A stretch of 64,000 bases of DNA from Cynocephalus volans (GCF_027409185.1 NC_084460.1:153327569-153391568); one strand, 5' to 3'. Shown: positions 47,650 through 61,175, counted from the first letter of the stretch. A program made the numbers and translations. Notes: generated by a model not told the origin, from the letters alone.

Positions 47650-48110
47650 TTCATGCCCCAAGGGAATTAGTAATTATTCTGTGGACAATAGGGTGACAAG
47701 TTTTATAAGCTGGGGCCTAATATGATCAGATCTGAGATGCAGAAAGATAATTTGTAGCAATTAGAGATTGCGCTGGAGTGAGGACAGACTGTATAAGTCT
47801 AGGTTAGAAAGAGTGAGGGTCCAAACAATGGAAGCAGCAATGGATAGAAGGTTGGAAAGTAGGGATGTTAGTGTTTGGGAGAAATGTGGGAATAATGGAA
47901 ATCACTGATAAATTATTGCACATGCAGGAATGAGAATGAGATATCAGGAAATTCTATCACGTAAAGAGAAGCAGATTTTAGAGAAAATTGTAAGTTCATG
48001 GCTGAAAACCGTGAGTTACCCATAAGAAGCTTTTATGATTATTACGGGTAGGTCTATGCTCAAAATCCAGCATCATCAGTATAAAGGTGGACAATGAAAT
48101 AAGAAAAATG
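47650..48110 (+). repeat. Ancient mammalian repeat, family not named
   Basis: 'cctaatatgatcagatctga', 'agaaagataatttgtagcaa', 'agtgaggacagactgtataa' and 'catcatcagtataaaggtgg' match a repeat I remember ('gacatgatcagatctg...agaaagatcactctggc...gtcatcagcatataggtgg'). It may belong to the L2 group or a separate family. Another piece is near 4480-4592. Confidence 0.5.
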
Positions 48111-48279
48111 AGCTACCATATCCTTGATATCATTCTCCTTCTAGATAACCAGTTAAAAAATGAAGTCATACAACTAATTTACAAAGTCCCGTGAATCCTG
48201 TAAAAAAGTATCATATTTACCATATATACCCTATATTTTAATACTTGTCTTGCCGTATCAGGATACACTATCATGATTT

Positions 48280-48815
48280 CTGAAACTCAAACCCTCATTA
48301 CTTCATAAGAAAGGCTAAAGCATCTCTCTTTCTAGATAGCTTCTGCATCTCTTAAACCTGCTGCCTACAATCCATCATTTATTACGCTTCAGACTAATCT
48401 CCTTCAATTCTGCTTTAATCTTAAAAATACCTATAATGTTTTTCTGTTGTGTTGCACATCTAGGTCAAATTGGCCTTTTTAAGGCCCTTTGAAGTATACC
48501 GGTCTTATCTCTGCATTATCCAACATCAACCCTATACTAAGTTAAATCTTATAGTTACACCTTTTCTCCTGCCCCATGTCAGTCTGATACTTTAAATGCA
48601 TGATAAAAATCATACTTTCCATCTCCTTCACAAATCCTTCCAACTTTTTTCATTACATACTAATCTTCGTTTTTCACTTTTGATAACACTTACACACTTA
48701 TTTCTAAACTTTTGATATATATTTTTACTTTTAAACCTCTTTGAGGTTACTTCCTACTCTTCTCAGTATCCCACATGGCACATCACAAGGCACTTATCAG
48801 TACTCTCCTTTTGTG
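48280..48815 (+). repeat. L2 LINE fragment
   Basis: C/T-rich decayed text ending in 'cctctttgaggttacttcct' and 'atggcacatcacaaggcact', consistent with an L2 3' region. Orientation as in 46870-47645. Confidence 0.45.
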
Positions 48816-48819
48816 ATGA

Positions 48820-49520
48820 CTAAGGGAAGATGAGCTCTTGTGAATGCTCAAGGAAAACAATAAAAAGAAACAGGATTTGCCAAATAGACGTTTTTATATT
48901 AATGTCAACATGACACATAGATATCCACTATTGAGCAAAAGAAGATGAGTGCTGTGTTTACCAAATAATTGAATTCTAAAAGACTTTTGTTTAAATGTTG
49001 AAGGAGAAGCATTAGCATTTCCCAGCAAAGAACTACTTCAGATCTTGCAAATTAAATTTAGTGTATTCTAATTGTACCATTTGGTACACCCTAAAGTTGA
49101 TTTGACAAGACACTAATCTCTGCCCTTCTTTCCAGACAATGTGATGTCTTTTTTCTTACTATGAATGATTTATTGTAAGTTGTCAATAAATATATCATTT
49201 TACAAGTAAAATTTTATTTCACACAATCAAGTTTATGAGACACTGTGAAGACAGAGTTAGATTAAGCTATGTGTGGTTAAAAAAAAAAAGTTCTGCCTCA
49301 TCTTACTACTATTGATTCAGAGGCAGCTCTTCTGTAAGATGAATTTGGAGACCCTGTGTATGGAGACCTTGCAGAGACCACAAGCCTTGAGCTAGTTGAA
49401 AATAATCACCTACAGAAATTAACAAAACAATGTCTCGGATGACTGATAATTGGATCATCATTGCCTTTAGGCTTCCTGAATTCAGTAACTTGTGCCCCAG
49501 CTAGTCATATGGCACACTGA
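48820..49520. other. Non-coding DNA
   Basis: No feature supported. Confidence 0.5.
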
Positions 49521-49523
49521 TGC

Positions 49524-49625
49524 ATTCATTTATTCATTTATTTATTCAACAATTATTTGAATGTATAGTGGAGAGTAAAACAGACAAAGCCTCTGCCCTC
49601 ACGGTGCTTGTAACCAGAGCTGTTG
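49524..49625 (+). repeat. L2 LINE fragment
   Basis: 'ttcatttattcatttattta' then 'agtaaaacagacaaagcct' and 'ctgccctcacggtgcttgta' match L2. Confidence 0.65.
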
Positions 49626-49659
49626 GTTTACATCAGCCACTGTGACTGTAATTAAGTCA

Positions 49660-49880
49660 CCATTTTCTTAGAGCACAACTCTGAAGTCAAACTTCATAGG
49701 TTCATAATCCAAGCTGTGGGTAAAATATGTAACATATCTGTATCTCAGTTTTCTCACCTGAAAAGTGGGGATAACAGCATTTTTGTCAAAACATTATACT
49801 GAAAATTAAATATATTAATATTAGTAAATTAGAAAAATTTATGGCACACAGTAAGTGCTACACAGATATTTGCTACAGTT
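49660..49880 (+). repeat. MIR SINE fragment
   Basis: 'gcacaactctgaagtcaaac', 'ctgtatctcagttttctcac', 'ctgaaaagtggggataacag' and 'ggcacacagtaagtgctaca' match MIR well. Confidence 0.8.
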
Positions 49881-49884
49881 GTAT

Positions 49885-50985
49885 TTAATCTAATATGTCT
49901 TGATTATTATAAGCAATGTGTATTGATTTGTGAGTTGCTTACTGTTGATGACTCAAAATAAGGTAAAATCTATCAAAAGTATATAAATAAAATGTAATAA
50001 GGAGCATAGTTTTGGATTAGATTATATTTGAAGAAAATAGTAGGCAATTTTAGAAGGGTGTAACTTTACATAGCTATTGACTTTTCAAAGATAATTATTA
50101 GCTTCCTGTCCTACATCTGCTCTAAGGACTTCTGTTAGTTTAAATATATTTTGCTGACAGAATGTCATTCATCAATACTGATTACAAAGCACAATAAACT
50201 ATACATTTCTTTTTTAAAAAATAAAATTTTGAAATTAAAAAATAGTTGCTACACATTATACCTCTTTACATATCTTATTTTGATTCTTTTTTAAAGATCA
50301 AATTAAACAAACACAAGGGATTTTATATGTACTTGACTAATTAATTGGCACAGTTACCAATCTCACTGCATTTATTAAGAAAACTTTTTGAGAACAATAA
50401 ATTCTAGTTCATCAAGGGAAATTAAAACTTATGGAAGTTGGTAAGAAATAATAATCACTTAATTCTATAAGTTGAGGACAGCAGCCCATAAGAGGATACC
50501 TTCCCTCATCACATTCGGTGATCAAGATTTGATGTACTACATTAATTTGCTCAGTATTCTACTATTTCTTGTTCTTTGCCATATTTATAAATGCCTTGAT
50601 CAAAATTATCACCTTTCTTTTAAATCTCTTCAGGCATTTATTTTGTGTGCGTTTAGGGAATAATATAATGTTATAGGCAAATTTTTCTTATTAATTTTCT
50701 TAATTCATTTTAAGCCCAACTGTAACACAGCCATTGTATTTCCTAATACTATACTTTGCATGAGGCCAAGAGTATCACTTTCAACAAAGGAATTTACCTA
50801 CTAAATCTCACATTTAAGACAAATGACATTATGTGGTTATAAAACTTTCAAAATACAGGGGAAAATGATGTGGTGAAGGGAGAAAACAAAATATGATTAT
50901 TGAGTGAGGAACAACACAGCCATAAAAAAGAGAGAAGAGGAAACATTCCAGGTTTAGATGAGACAAGCATATCCTACTGAGAACA
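49885..50985. other. AT-rich non-coding DNA
   Basis: No exon or named repeat. Confidence 0.5.
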
Positions 50986-50990
50986 GGTGG

Positions 50991-51490
50991 TGTGGTGGCA
51001 GCCTCCAAAATGACCCCCAGTGACCCTTGCCTCTGAGTATTTGTACCTTTTTGTAATGCCCTCACTTTGAGTATGGTCTGAACCTAGGGACTTGTTCCTA
51101 AAGAACAGAATATGTTAAAAGTAATGAGATGTCACTTCCAAGATTAGGTTACAAAAGACTCCAGCGTTTGTCTTACTCACTCTTTCTGGTTCTTTCTCCT
51201 TTGCTCATTCTAAGGAAAACCATGTGTGTAAACTGCCCATCGAGACTGTCATGTGCAAAGGAACTGTTGATATCTCTGGATAACATCATCAAGGACGTGA
51301 TGCCTGCTGACTGCAATGTGAGTGAGTTTGGAAGTAAATCTTTCTTCAGCTGAGCTGAGATGATGGTAGCTCCAGCACATACCCTGATTACAGGTTTGTG
51401 AAAGCCTCCAAACTACAGGATCCCACTAAAGCATGCCTGGATTCCTGACTCACAAAATAATGAGATAATAAATGTTTGTTGTTTCGTATG
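50991..51490 (+). mobile_element. MLT1-type LTR (ERVL-MaLR), 3'-truncated
   Basis: 'ggtggcagcctccaaaatga', 'acagaatatgttaaaagtaa', 'cacttccaagattaggttac', 'aaaagactccagcgtttgtc', 'gattcctgactcacaaaat' and 'gagataataaatgtttgttg' follow the MLT1C/D-like consensus, including the polyadenylation signal AATAAA at 51467-51472. The final part of the consensus is missing. Confidence 0.75.
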
Positions 51491-51494
51491 GATC

Positions 51495-54105
51495 ATAAAT
51501 GCTCAATTTATTCTAAATCTGTCATACCTTCCCATATTAGTACATGGTCTGTTAAAATAGTAAACTTCTGGAAAATAGGCAAAGTAATGTCTAACAAGTT
51601 TTTACATTGTTTATTTCAGAATATAAATGTATGTATATTATTCAGTGTGTTCTCTTGATGTGAATAACAGGATTTTCTTTCAAAATCTTCTGATTTGAAC
51701 TTCAATTACCTAAATGATTGCTTTAAATCTCTGGTTCACTTTAGCTTTGGATTCTTAGGTATAAAAAATTATCAGGCTCCTACCATTTGTCACTTAAATA
51801 AACCAAACAAACTTGCAACTTAAACTTGAAGAATGGAAAGTTGGTAACAAATCCTCTGTAATGTCAGAGAAAAACATTTCACTTTCAAATTACAAGAAAT
51901 CAAAGGCATAAAATGTCATTCTACATGGTTTCCCTTATAGTTAATTCTATAAATTGTGATTAGTTTGAATATATGTATTAGTAATAGCTTACTTTCTGCA
52001 TCAACAGAGGCAAACTTCAGAACCCTTTTCTATTTGCTCATTTTTAAAATGCACAGTTAAAAGATATAATATCAAGGACTTTTCATGCTTAGCAAAAGGA
52101 AGATAACCAAATATAATCCTATGATAATATTTCTGCTCAAACCAGGTTACACTGATTAACACTTTCAGAATATTTTTATGGCTATACAAATACAAAAAAG
52201 AAGAAATACTACTATTGGATTGCATATATTGTGAAGTATAAAATGCCTGACCATGAAAACTATATATGGATATAATTGATATATGTGTATGAGATAAAAA
52301 ATAATTACTAGGCAGAAATATCCTGAGCAAAGATAGAAATAACTACAACTATGTATAATTAACATTCTCATTTTTTTTTAATCATATAGTTTTTGAATAC
52401 CTAGAAAGGGCTAAGAACCTACTTTGAACTGATAAACTTATTTGATAGGTATAAAGAATTTTTGTGGTCACATTCGTATGTATTTTTAAAAATCTGATAT
52501 CTTTCAAAATGGTTTATGTATACACATAGCATTAAGATAAAAACAAAGAACAAATAACTTGTTAAAACATGACAGCATAGAAAAGTTATGCTGAAAATAT
52601 TTTTAAAGTACATGTCTTTCTTGGACTTCTGTCCAGAAATTAAATCACATTTTAAAAAATTACAATTAGCAATTAACGTTATTACCTAAATTATTTAACA
52701 CATAAATTGATATTTCAAGGATCAAAATTTTAAGTACTAACATGTTCTGATGTCTCAACAAATTTTATAAATTGTTGAATCTATTATAGCATTACCTGTA
52801 TAAATAATAACAGTAATTTGGCAAAATTACACTTGGCTATTACTAATAATTCACATTGATTTTTATTTACATGTAAGAAAAAGAAATCTCTCCTTATTAA
52901 ATTCAAATACACCAGGGATTTTAAGATATTTTGCAAATTCAGGTATGTTAAGATGTCAAAAAAAGTTCATGTTGTTTCAACAAAATATAATAATTACCTT
53001 ATATGTCTATACAAAATACTCCAAGAAAGCTTCAAAATCTTCAGAGATTAGATAAAATAGTATGTTTATGCTAAAAAAATATCCACCAAAATCACTTTTT
53101 TTAAACTAGCTTCTTTTTTTAGAAAAGAGCTTTTATTTATGTTCTTGTAAAAATCCACATTGGCTTTTAATGAACATCAATTACACTTCAATTGTTCATA
53201 TTATTCATGAAAGAAAATAATTTAGACTCCTTTACAGAACTGCCAATTGCAATTTAGCTTGGCTCTTTCAGACAAGAAAGTTTCATAAATCAGCAAGTTA
53301 AACATTTACTAAATGACAAAGAAATAAAATTACAAATGAAGAATATAATATTTTCCTTCAAATACACAAACAATATAGTTTTAGTACAGAGGTTTCAAAA
53401 AATTATAAAGGGACATTTCTTTTTTTACCCAAGTTGATATTGTTAGAAGGACACTAAGAAGAATTTTAAGAGTTTGGAAAAAATCATTAATATTACGTTA
53501 TTTTAAAACTTCAATATAGAAAGTTTTCAAGCTATTGAGAAATCTTTAAAATATTAGCAGTTTAACTATTATATCAGAGGCCTATGCCTATAAAAATATA
53601 GATATGATAGAATATTTTCTCCCAGCTTCCTAAACCATGCAACTGTACTGTACTGCCAAAGAAAGGCTACCTATTTTAATAAGAGCTGGCTTGGGGTTTT
53701 TGTTTGTTTGTTTGTTTTGTTTTGTTTTGGTTTATCTTGGACAACCTAAGTCCTCTTGGTACCAATTTCCTTAACTGCAAAATATACATTCCATGCACAA
53801 TGCTTTTTTTTGTTTTAAGTATTAAATAATTTGTGTAAAGACCCTAGTTCAGTGCCTGAAGTGAATTGTCCATCGTAAAAGGAACTTGCATTATTTTACA
53901 AGGACATAAAAAGAAACTTCATGGAGTAATCGCTTAATAAATATTAACACAATAGCAACTGGCTAATTTTTCAAAGCATATAAAGCAAAGAAAGCTCATG
54001 GTCCTTAAATATAATCTTATAGAAATTACCTGTCCCCTACCTTTTAGGACTGTATTACAAGCACACAAATAAATAGAACTACACACAGGTAATTTATCAG
54101 TTAGC
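51495..54105. other. Long AT-rich stretch with no gene
   Basis: Contains a GTTT/GTTTT run (53698-53729). Frames at 52001-52330 and elsewhere lack domains. No named repeat. Confidence 0.5.
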
Positions 54106-54109
54106 TAGT

Positions 54110-54313
54110 CAGTACTGCTCAGCTAGGAGCAATTTTGTCCCTCGGGGGCCACACTAATGTCTGGAGGCATTTTTGATTGTCAAGACTGGGAGGGTCTAAT
54201 ACAGGCATCTAGTGTACATGGATCAGGGATGGTGCTAAACATTCTAATATGCACAAGACAGCTCTCAAAATAAAGAAATATTCAGCCCAGAATCTCAGTC
54301 TTGAGAAGCACTG
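54110..54313 (+). mobile_element. MER5A (hAT-Charlie MITE), nearly full length
   Basis: 'gagcaattttgtccctcggg', 'aatgtctggaggcatttttg', 'attgtcaagactgggaggg', 'gggatggtgctaaacattct' and 'aatatgcacaagacagctct' match MER5A from its CAG start to 'gagaagcactg', the inverted end. About 204 bp; non-autonomous and fixed in placentals. Confidence 0.9.
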
Positions 54314-54317
54314 CCCT

Positions 54318-56215
54318 ACATGTTTCTTGGGCAGCCATTATACCATGTAAAAAATATGAATTATAATGAATATAATAAAGAAAACACGCCTAAAAAGGTG
54401 AAAATGTATCTATAATATTTCCTCCTCTTAAAAAAATAAGAAAATAACATTTTTTAAATGGTTCTGCTGGTGTCATTATGTTATCTGCTTGTTAGTGCCT
54501 GGGTTTTAGATTACGAGGCACTCAGTTTTTGTTTTGTTTTGTTTTTTTCAAAATCGAGTTTGTGACCAGGAGCACCTTTTCACTATTGTGCTGAAAGGCA
54601 ATTACAGGCTCTTTCCTAGATGCCCAAGATTTGATCATTTCAGAGGAATTTGTCTCATTTCCCATCCTGAAAAGGAAGAAAAGAAAACATTCATAATAGA
54701 TTTAAGATTCTGGGTCAGAAATTGCTGTCTCTGTTCTAGTTTAAAAATATACTTTTTTTAACCTTCTGTACTACCAGCAACTATCTTCCCTGAAGAGTAT
54801 TCAGACACCTGTGCCATATCAAATTCTGTGCTGAGGCACATCGCTCTACCATGGCAGGGCCTTCTACTCGCTGGGCACTCTACTGAATGCTACGTGGATC
54901 AAGAAAAATTGCCGTAGTACCTCCTTCTAAAAGCTCTAGCATATCTTTTGTGGTTGAGGAATAATCAATTACTTATTCAATTCAATTCAACAAATATTTA
55001 TTAAGCATTCACTCATTCTTGTATTTTCTCCCCTTGTGGGCTGCTATCTTTAAGAACAGCTGAAGCAGCAGAATGACTCCCATTTATTAAAGACTTATTT
55101 TAAAGATCCTTAAGTGCAGTTCACAGCTCTTCAACTGCTCTTACCAAATCCTCAGAGGCTCCATTGTAGAGGAAATTCATGTTCCATTGTTCAGAAGTAA
55201 GAAAGATGTGTTCTCTTTTCATTTTTTTCAAGAAAATATCAGATTATAACTAGGGGAGGGATGTGTAGACTAGACCTCGTGTATCTAAATATGAGTCACT
55301 ATACATTAATGCTATAAATAAACTTATTTATATATCACATTAAAATAATAATGTGGATTTACCTTTCAAAAATGCCTGTATGTTAAACATTTATACTTCA
55401 TATCATAAGGAGAAAAAAGAGCATATTTTGTTTATTACATTTTATTTGCTCCTGGTTTAGATAATACAGAAGCTTGCTAAATGTTTTGAGAAACATATGC
55501 TCCTTTTTCCAAGAAGGACACCACATTTTTGCTTTTTTTTTTTTTTTTCCTGAGGAGCAGAAAGTGTAGTTAGATGCCAATCTTAAAATAAATATTCTTT
55601 ATTTGGATCAATATATAGATGATTCTTTCCAAGAACATTAATCACAGTACTGCTGGGAACTGTCCCCAGATTTATCCCAGCCAAAAAAAAAAAAAAAAAA
55701 AGTAGGGCATCTTCTCCAGAGAACCTTCACAGGTTCTATTTTTCCCACCTTGGGATCTAGAAGAGTGCTCCAATACATTGTCTCAGGAATGTCAGAAATA
55801 ATACCCTGTCATCTGTTTTAGAGCCAGGGTTATGTTTCTCTTATAGGAAGCTTACTTCATTAGCACTCCATAAGGTTGTTTCAAAGTCAGAGTCAGCTCT
55901 GTCAGAGTACTACTGAGGATACCACAAAGACAGTTGCTTTGCCTTAGTAGCAAAGCCCATCTTAACTTTTCAGGCAATGCAAACTTCTGAAAAGAGCTCA
56001 TTCTTCTAGTAGTGAGAGACAGAGGGATACCATGTTTATCTTGATGAATTCTATCTTCTAGACTCTTCATGAGTAAGCACTTATTACTGTACTAAACAAT
56101 GCACTCATTGCCTAGACAATAAATTTCATTTAAAAGCTTTTCCCAATCTAATTTTGACCAACTTCTGTAAGTAACTGTCCCTCTTGCGAGCACGTAAGAA
56201 ATTATTTTATGTTGT
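54318..56215. other. Non-coding DNA
   Basis: Contains an A run (55683-55702) and a T run (55532-55549). 'tcaattcaattcaacaaata' near 54978-55000 looks like an L2 start but is too short to call. No exon seen. Confidence 0.45.
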
Positions 56216-56219
56216 ACTT

Positions 56220-56400
56220 TAAAGCTTGGTCTGCTTTACATTAAACTTTTTGCCCTTATGTCTCAAATCCCTTTCAAAAAATATTATTTTCTTAAGGAGA
56301 GAGAGCATATCTGGTTCATTTTAGTATCACTGATAGTGCCCAAGACTATAATCTGTACACAGTAGAAATTTGGCAAATGTTTAAAGAAGTAGGCAATAAT
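56220..56400 (+). repeat. L2 LINE fragment
   Basis: 'aggagagagagcatatctgg', 'tagtatcactgatagtgccc' and 'cacagtagaaatttggcaaa' resemble the L2 3' end. Confidence 0.5.
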
Positions 56401-56404
56401 AAGA

Positions 56405-58015
56405 AAAATGAAATAAAACAAATTTGTATATTTTCATTGCAAATAAAATAAAATAAAATATTGGGTCATTTCTGATCCCTGAAACCTAATCACAAGTTAT
56501 AGGAATGCTGGAGTTAGGACAACTGTCCTTGTCTACACTGTCTCACTTACCAAAGCAGTTGCCTGCTCCTGCGTTTCTTTGCAAACCTCTGGCTTCTTAA
56601 CCATTCATTAGCCAACATGCTTACAGATCTATTAAAACTCTTGTATCAAAGGTCCCATAATCGCTCAAGCAAAAACCTCCAATGTTTTTTTCATTTTTTA
56701 TCTTTGTCAACTTTCATACTGTTTGCCTCTCATACATGCCATTTAAACACCTAACCATCTAACCATTTTCATTCCTATTCTCATACCCTTTTCCCAAATA
56801 ACACAGGTAAGTAACTTATCTATTACTTTACGTATAAATGGCTCAGCCTTCAGCTTTTCTAAAATTCCGGTCCCACTAAGTCAATATTTATTAGATTAAT
56901 TGTACCTTTTTGCATCCTTTTTTTTACTGTATCATCACAGGCACAAAAATAAAATAAATACCCCCATTCCTTATTATGGAATTCTGTTCTGCAAATTGAG
57001 CCTCACATTATAGACTTTGTAATCTTCAGGCTGTAAGACAGTATAATTATAGTATAGATTACTATTAATATCTAATAGGTAAATATTGCTCCTTTCATAT
57101 GGAATATTAAGATTTATGAGGAAATTGTTTTATTATTTTCAAATCTAAACATACACAAAATAGCCATTAAATCAAATAACTGTCTCAACAGAAGGAGCTT
57201 TCTGAAGGTGGGATGGGACTAACCATCTGCAGGTTAGAAAGTGTCTCAGGCATGGAAATTATTGTGCATCTGGCTTTTCTTGGTATCCAGCTACATAATA
57301 CATTGAAATGAAACATATTGCTTGTTTTTTTTTCCCTTTGTGAAATTTTTAAATGAATTTGGAAAATATATTATCCTACCATGCTTTCTTAATAGAATAA
57401 TATTTCAGGACCTCAACTACAAACAAGAACAACAGAATGTATTCAATCAACATGTTCTTTATTTGTCTTTGTTGGTATTAATAATCATGTGCAGCATTCA
57501 TTTTTAGATGTGAATTTTTTGTGGAAAATAAAAGTATGTCCATGGTTCAGTAAGTGAATCTCATGGCCACACTTGACAGATTTTAGTCTCTAATGCCTTA
57601 ATCCTTCCCCAACATCATTGATGCAATCTCTGAAAAGCTGAGTATTAACCGGAGAGTGTCATTTTGTTTACATCTTCTGGAAAGGAGGATTCAGAGCGCA
57701 TCTTGTGTAAATTGCAATTATACGTAGCGTACTATTTAGAGCCATCTTCATATAATACTTTACATAATTGAATTGTATTCACTTGATGTTTTTTTACAAG
57801 GGAATGAATGATACAGTCTAAACATAAGACACTAAAATTAAAATAAAAAAAAACTTGAATTCTAAATAGCAATATAATATTTGCAAGAGGTATCAGGAAA
57901 GATAATTCTTCACTGCAGGTTAAAAATAAGATACAATTCTAGAAAATAGAGAGAATTAACATTTGTAAAGCACTTAACTATAAAACAATTGGTATTTTTA
58001 ATCTGTCATCCTAAA
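56405..58015. other. Non-coding DNA
   Basis: 56460-56900 is C/T-rich and may be further decayed L2. 57540-57760 is unique, more balanced sequence that matches no repeat I know. No exon recognised. Confidence 0.4.
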
Positions 58016-58019
58016 AATC

Positions 58020-58725
58020 TTTCATTTTGAAATAACTTTAGGTTGACAATAGAGAGGCATAGACTGTTTCATATACCCTTCACCCAGTTTCCCATGATAT
58101 TAGCTTCTTGCATAACAATAGTACATTTAACAAAATTAAATTTTATGTCCCTGCATCTAAACTGATATACCCTGTTGCATTCAGTTTCCCTATCTTCTCT
58201 GTCTCTTCCGATCTGTGATTCTTAGTTCTTGACACTTTTTCAAGAGTAGTGGTCAGGTATATTGTAAAATATCCACTGTAGGATTGGACCGGGGTTATGG
58301 ATTTTAGGTAGAAATACCACAAACGTGAGACTTTTTTCTCACCATATTATATCTTATTATATTATGAAGTATAGTATAGGATAGTAACATGACATTGCTG
58401 GTTAATTTGGATGATTGAGTTAAGGTAGTGTCTGCCAAGGGCTCTCAACTACAAGGTTATTGTTTGTCCCTTTCCAGACCCCATTAGAAGTCTGTCATCA
58501 AATCTGGCCCTCACTGCAGAGGAGAGGATTTAAGCTCCTTCTGGAAGGAGCAGTATCAAATAATTGTGGACTTATGTTAAAAGCACCACAGTAATTAATA
58601 AGGTTTGGGGAAGATACCTGAAATAATGCACATCTCCTGCTTCTCTTTATAGATTTGCCACTTGCTTAGTATTCGATTTACCACTTTCAATGAACCTTTT
58701 ATGTCCCAAGAATATTGATATATAT
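58020..58725 (-). mobile_element. Old LINE-1 3'UTR fragment
   Basis: Plus-strand text 'atacccttcacccagtttcc', 'ttcttagttcttgacacttt', 'tttcaagagtagtggtcagg', 'gaccggggttatggatttta' and 'ctccttctggaaggagcag' is the reverse complement of an L1M-type 3'UTR as I recall it. No ORF2 remains. Confidence 0.7.
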
Positions 58726-58728
58726 CTA

Positions 58729-58809
58729 TAAGGGCACTTTAAAAAGTTCATGGAAAAATATAGTTGAAAGATAATACAATCTTTCCATGAACTTTGTGAA
58801 GTACCCTCA
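58729..58809. mobile_element. Intact 81-bp palindromic MITE
   Basis: The ends 'agggcactttaaaaagttca' and the inverse of 'tgaactttgtgaagtaccct' form a near-perfect terminal inverted repeat of about 26 bp. TA lies on both sides (58727-58728 and 58810-58811). The centre 'agataatacaatctttcc' is shared with the split copy at 41.5 kb. A Tc1/mariner-type mini-element. Confidence 0.8.
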
Positions 58810-58814
58810 TATAT

Positions 58815-59400
58815 AAATATATGTGATTTATATGTACATGTATAATGATATATATGATTTAATATAAAACTATTTAATAGTTACATATTAAAATAATATA
58901 TATATTCGTTTAATTCTTCTCTCAGCTATATTGATTTAGATCACCTCATCACCATAACTCCTATAGAATTTTTAAATGGTGAATAGAGGGCAATGATTAA
59001 AAATATATATGTCTCCAAAAAATAGGATAATAAAGGAAAATATTGTTAAAGAAATCAATGAGAAAAAATTTCTGTCAATAGACTTCTTGACAATATCTCT
59101 ATGAAAGCTTAAGAAAAAAGTGAATGAAGTAAATGCAAACTTGCTCGTGGAAGAAGCTCCATCAGCCTGCACTGAATTGCACCAACTATTCCATCATTCT
59201 TAGAGAGATTTTCCTCTAAGATTTTCAAAAAAGTGATACCTTGATATTCAATTCACAATTTAACATGTTATATCCTCAGAAAGAGCTTCTTTTAACTGTT
59301 CAGGCTAAACTAGGCTCCCCAAAGTCACTGTATTTCATATTACTCTTCAATTTTCTAGCAAATATTATCTTTTTATTGTTTAATTTTTTTTTCTCATTTC
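58815..59400. other. AT-rich non-coding DNA
   Basis: Begins with a TA-rich run. Nothing else recognised. Confidence 0.5.
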
Positions 59401-59404
59401 AACG

Positions 59405-59545
59405 GAAGGTAACCTCCAGAAGTCCATGAATCTTACCTTTTTATCTCACCCCCAACATGGAGACAGCATTTACCACATGATTGCTTCCAATAGAGTTTTA
59501 TTGATTCATTGAATGGATAAGAGAATGAATGAATGAAAGAACCAT
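59405..59545 (+). repeat. L2-like LINE 3' end
   Basis: 'ccagaagtccatgaatctta' and 'ttgattcattgaatggataa' then 'gaatgaatgaatgaaag' resemble the L2 terminus. Confidence 0.4.
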
Positions 59546-59549
59546 AAAA

Positions 59550-60500
59550 TGGATCTCGTGGCACAAATTTTTTTAAAAGATCTCCAGTCAAAATCCCATC
59601 TCATAAAAATCAACCTATTTGATGTACGTATAGATGTCTTTTAAGTTTATATTTGTATGCATATTCCACTTAGCTCTCATAAAATTATCATCAGATTATT
59701 CATTATCAATTTTTTTCTATTCAGAATTGCTACATGTACTTAAGCTTTTCAAGTAAATTTTTATTTCTTTGTTCAGTCACTCTGTTTTACTTTGTGTACA
59801 ATTTTCTCAGAGATGAATCACAGACCCTGTTTTTCCTCTTCTTAATTCCATGAATATTTTTCACCACATTCTCTTTTAGGGGCTAATTGCTTACACACTA
59901 TAAATGATAGTAGCACAAATTTCCTAAGGATTTATCTCTGTGTTGGCCAAAACCTTCTTGTGGATCACATTTCAAGGGGTAATAAATAGATGATAAGTTA
60001 AAAATCTGATTCATATCAAAAAACATAGCTCTATACACTAGAAGTCTAAATTGTATTCTCATTCATTACTCCTAAAAGAACAATTTACATTTATCTATTC
60101 CTAAAATTTTGATTCAGTGAGTGTCTGAATGAGGGATGTATTCTAATAGTACATCAGAAATCCTGTAGAACTGTGAATTATAAATAGTAACAATGAAAAC
60201 TAAACATTTAAATTTAAAGTAAAATGGCATCAAAGTGTCTAGAAGGGAACAAGTGAGAAAATAGGGTAAGCAATTCTTCCTGTTTTTTAACCTGAAAAGA
60301 CCTTTGCCAATTTGATACTTTTTTCAGTTGTTAAAAGTTATCAGTTATCTTCTCAATGAGGCACTTAACACTATATAACCCACTATATATTTTACTTATT
60401 CATTATATTTACAGAATGTCTTCCATGTGGGACAGAGTATAAAATAAAAGAGATATTATTTTATTATGTTTTATATCAATAAATCATTTTTTATATACTT
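59550..60500. other. AT-rich non-coding DNA
   Basis: No feature supported. Confidence 0.5.
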
Positions 60501-60504
60501 GTCT

Positions 60505-60600
60505 ATGTTTTGAGGGCTGTATTTTATAGACTTCTGTGTACCCGGTTTCTATAGAATTGTTATTCATATCATAGGTACTCAATAAATATTTGTAGGACTA
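60505..60600 (+). repeat. L2 LINE 3' end
   Basis: 'tttgagggctgtattttata' and 'cataggtactcaataaatat' followed by 'ttgtagga' match the L2 terminus. Confidence 0.55.
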
Positions 60601-60604
60601 TGAA

Positions 60605-61175
60605 TATGAAGTACTAAAGTAATTATGTCAAATGAAACAGACCTTGTACAATTGATCATAATAACATCCTATTAAGAAGATAATCGAACCATAAACACTA
60701 AAATGGCTGCTTTAGTATTTTATCTTGAAGATATAAACCAAATTTATTTGTGTGATTCAGGTATATTTTATATATATATATATATATATTTTATACCAGT
60801 TGGCATCAATTTCTAAGCACATATGGGAAAAAAATCTATCTGAAGACTGTCTTCTAAATACCTCAGTGTACAGACTTGAAATAGATACTCATTTTAAATA
60901 TTTCCTACTACTCAATTTATTTTTAAAAATCCTAATAATATGACCCCCAAAGTTACATGTTTAGAAAAATTAAAGAGATCATGTGAAAAATTATAATTTT
61001 AGTACTGACTTTGCACTCATGTAAAAAAAAAAAATTTATGTACAACAAATGCAAAAAGAAAACCAAAAACAAACAACAAACAAGGAGCAAAAACCCCTCC
61101 AAACAGTAAAACAGAATAGTTGTTATAAAAGCCATGTCCTAAATCTGATACACTTTATAAGAATACAATCTTTCC
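60605..61175. other. AT-rich non-coding DNA
   Basis: Includes a (TA)n run at about 60769-60790 and an A-rich patch 61022-61090. Confidence 0.6.

Noticed and set aside
55683..55702. A20 run as the tail of a processed pseudogene
   Set aside because: No recognisable coding or SINE body precedes it and no target-site duplication was found.
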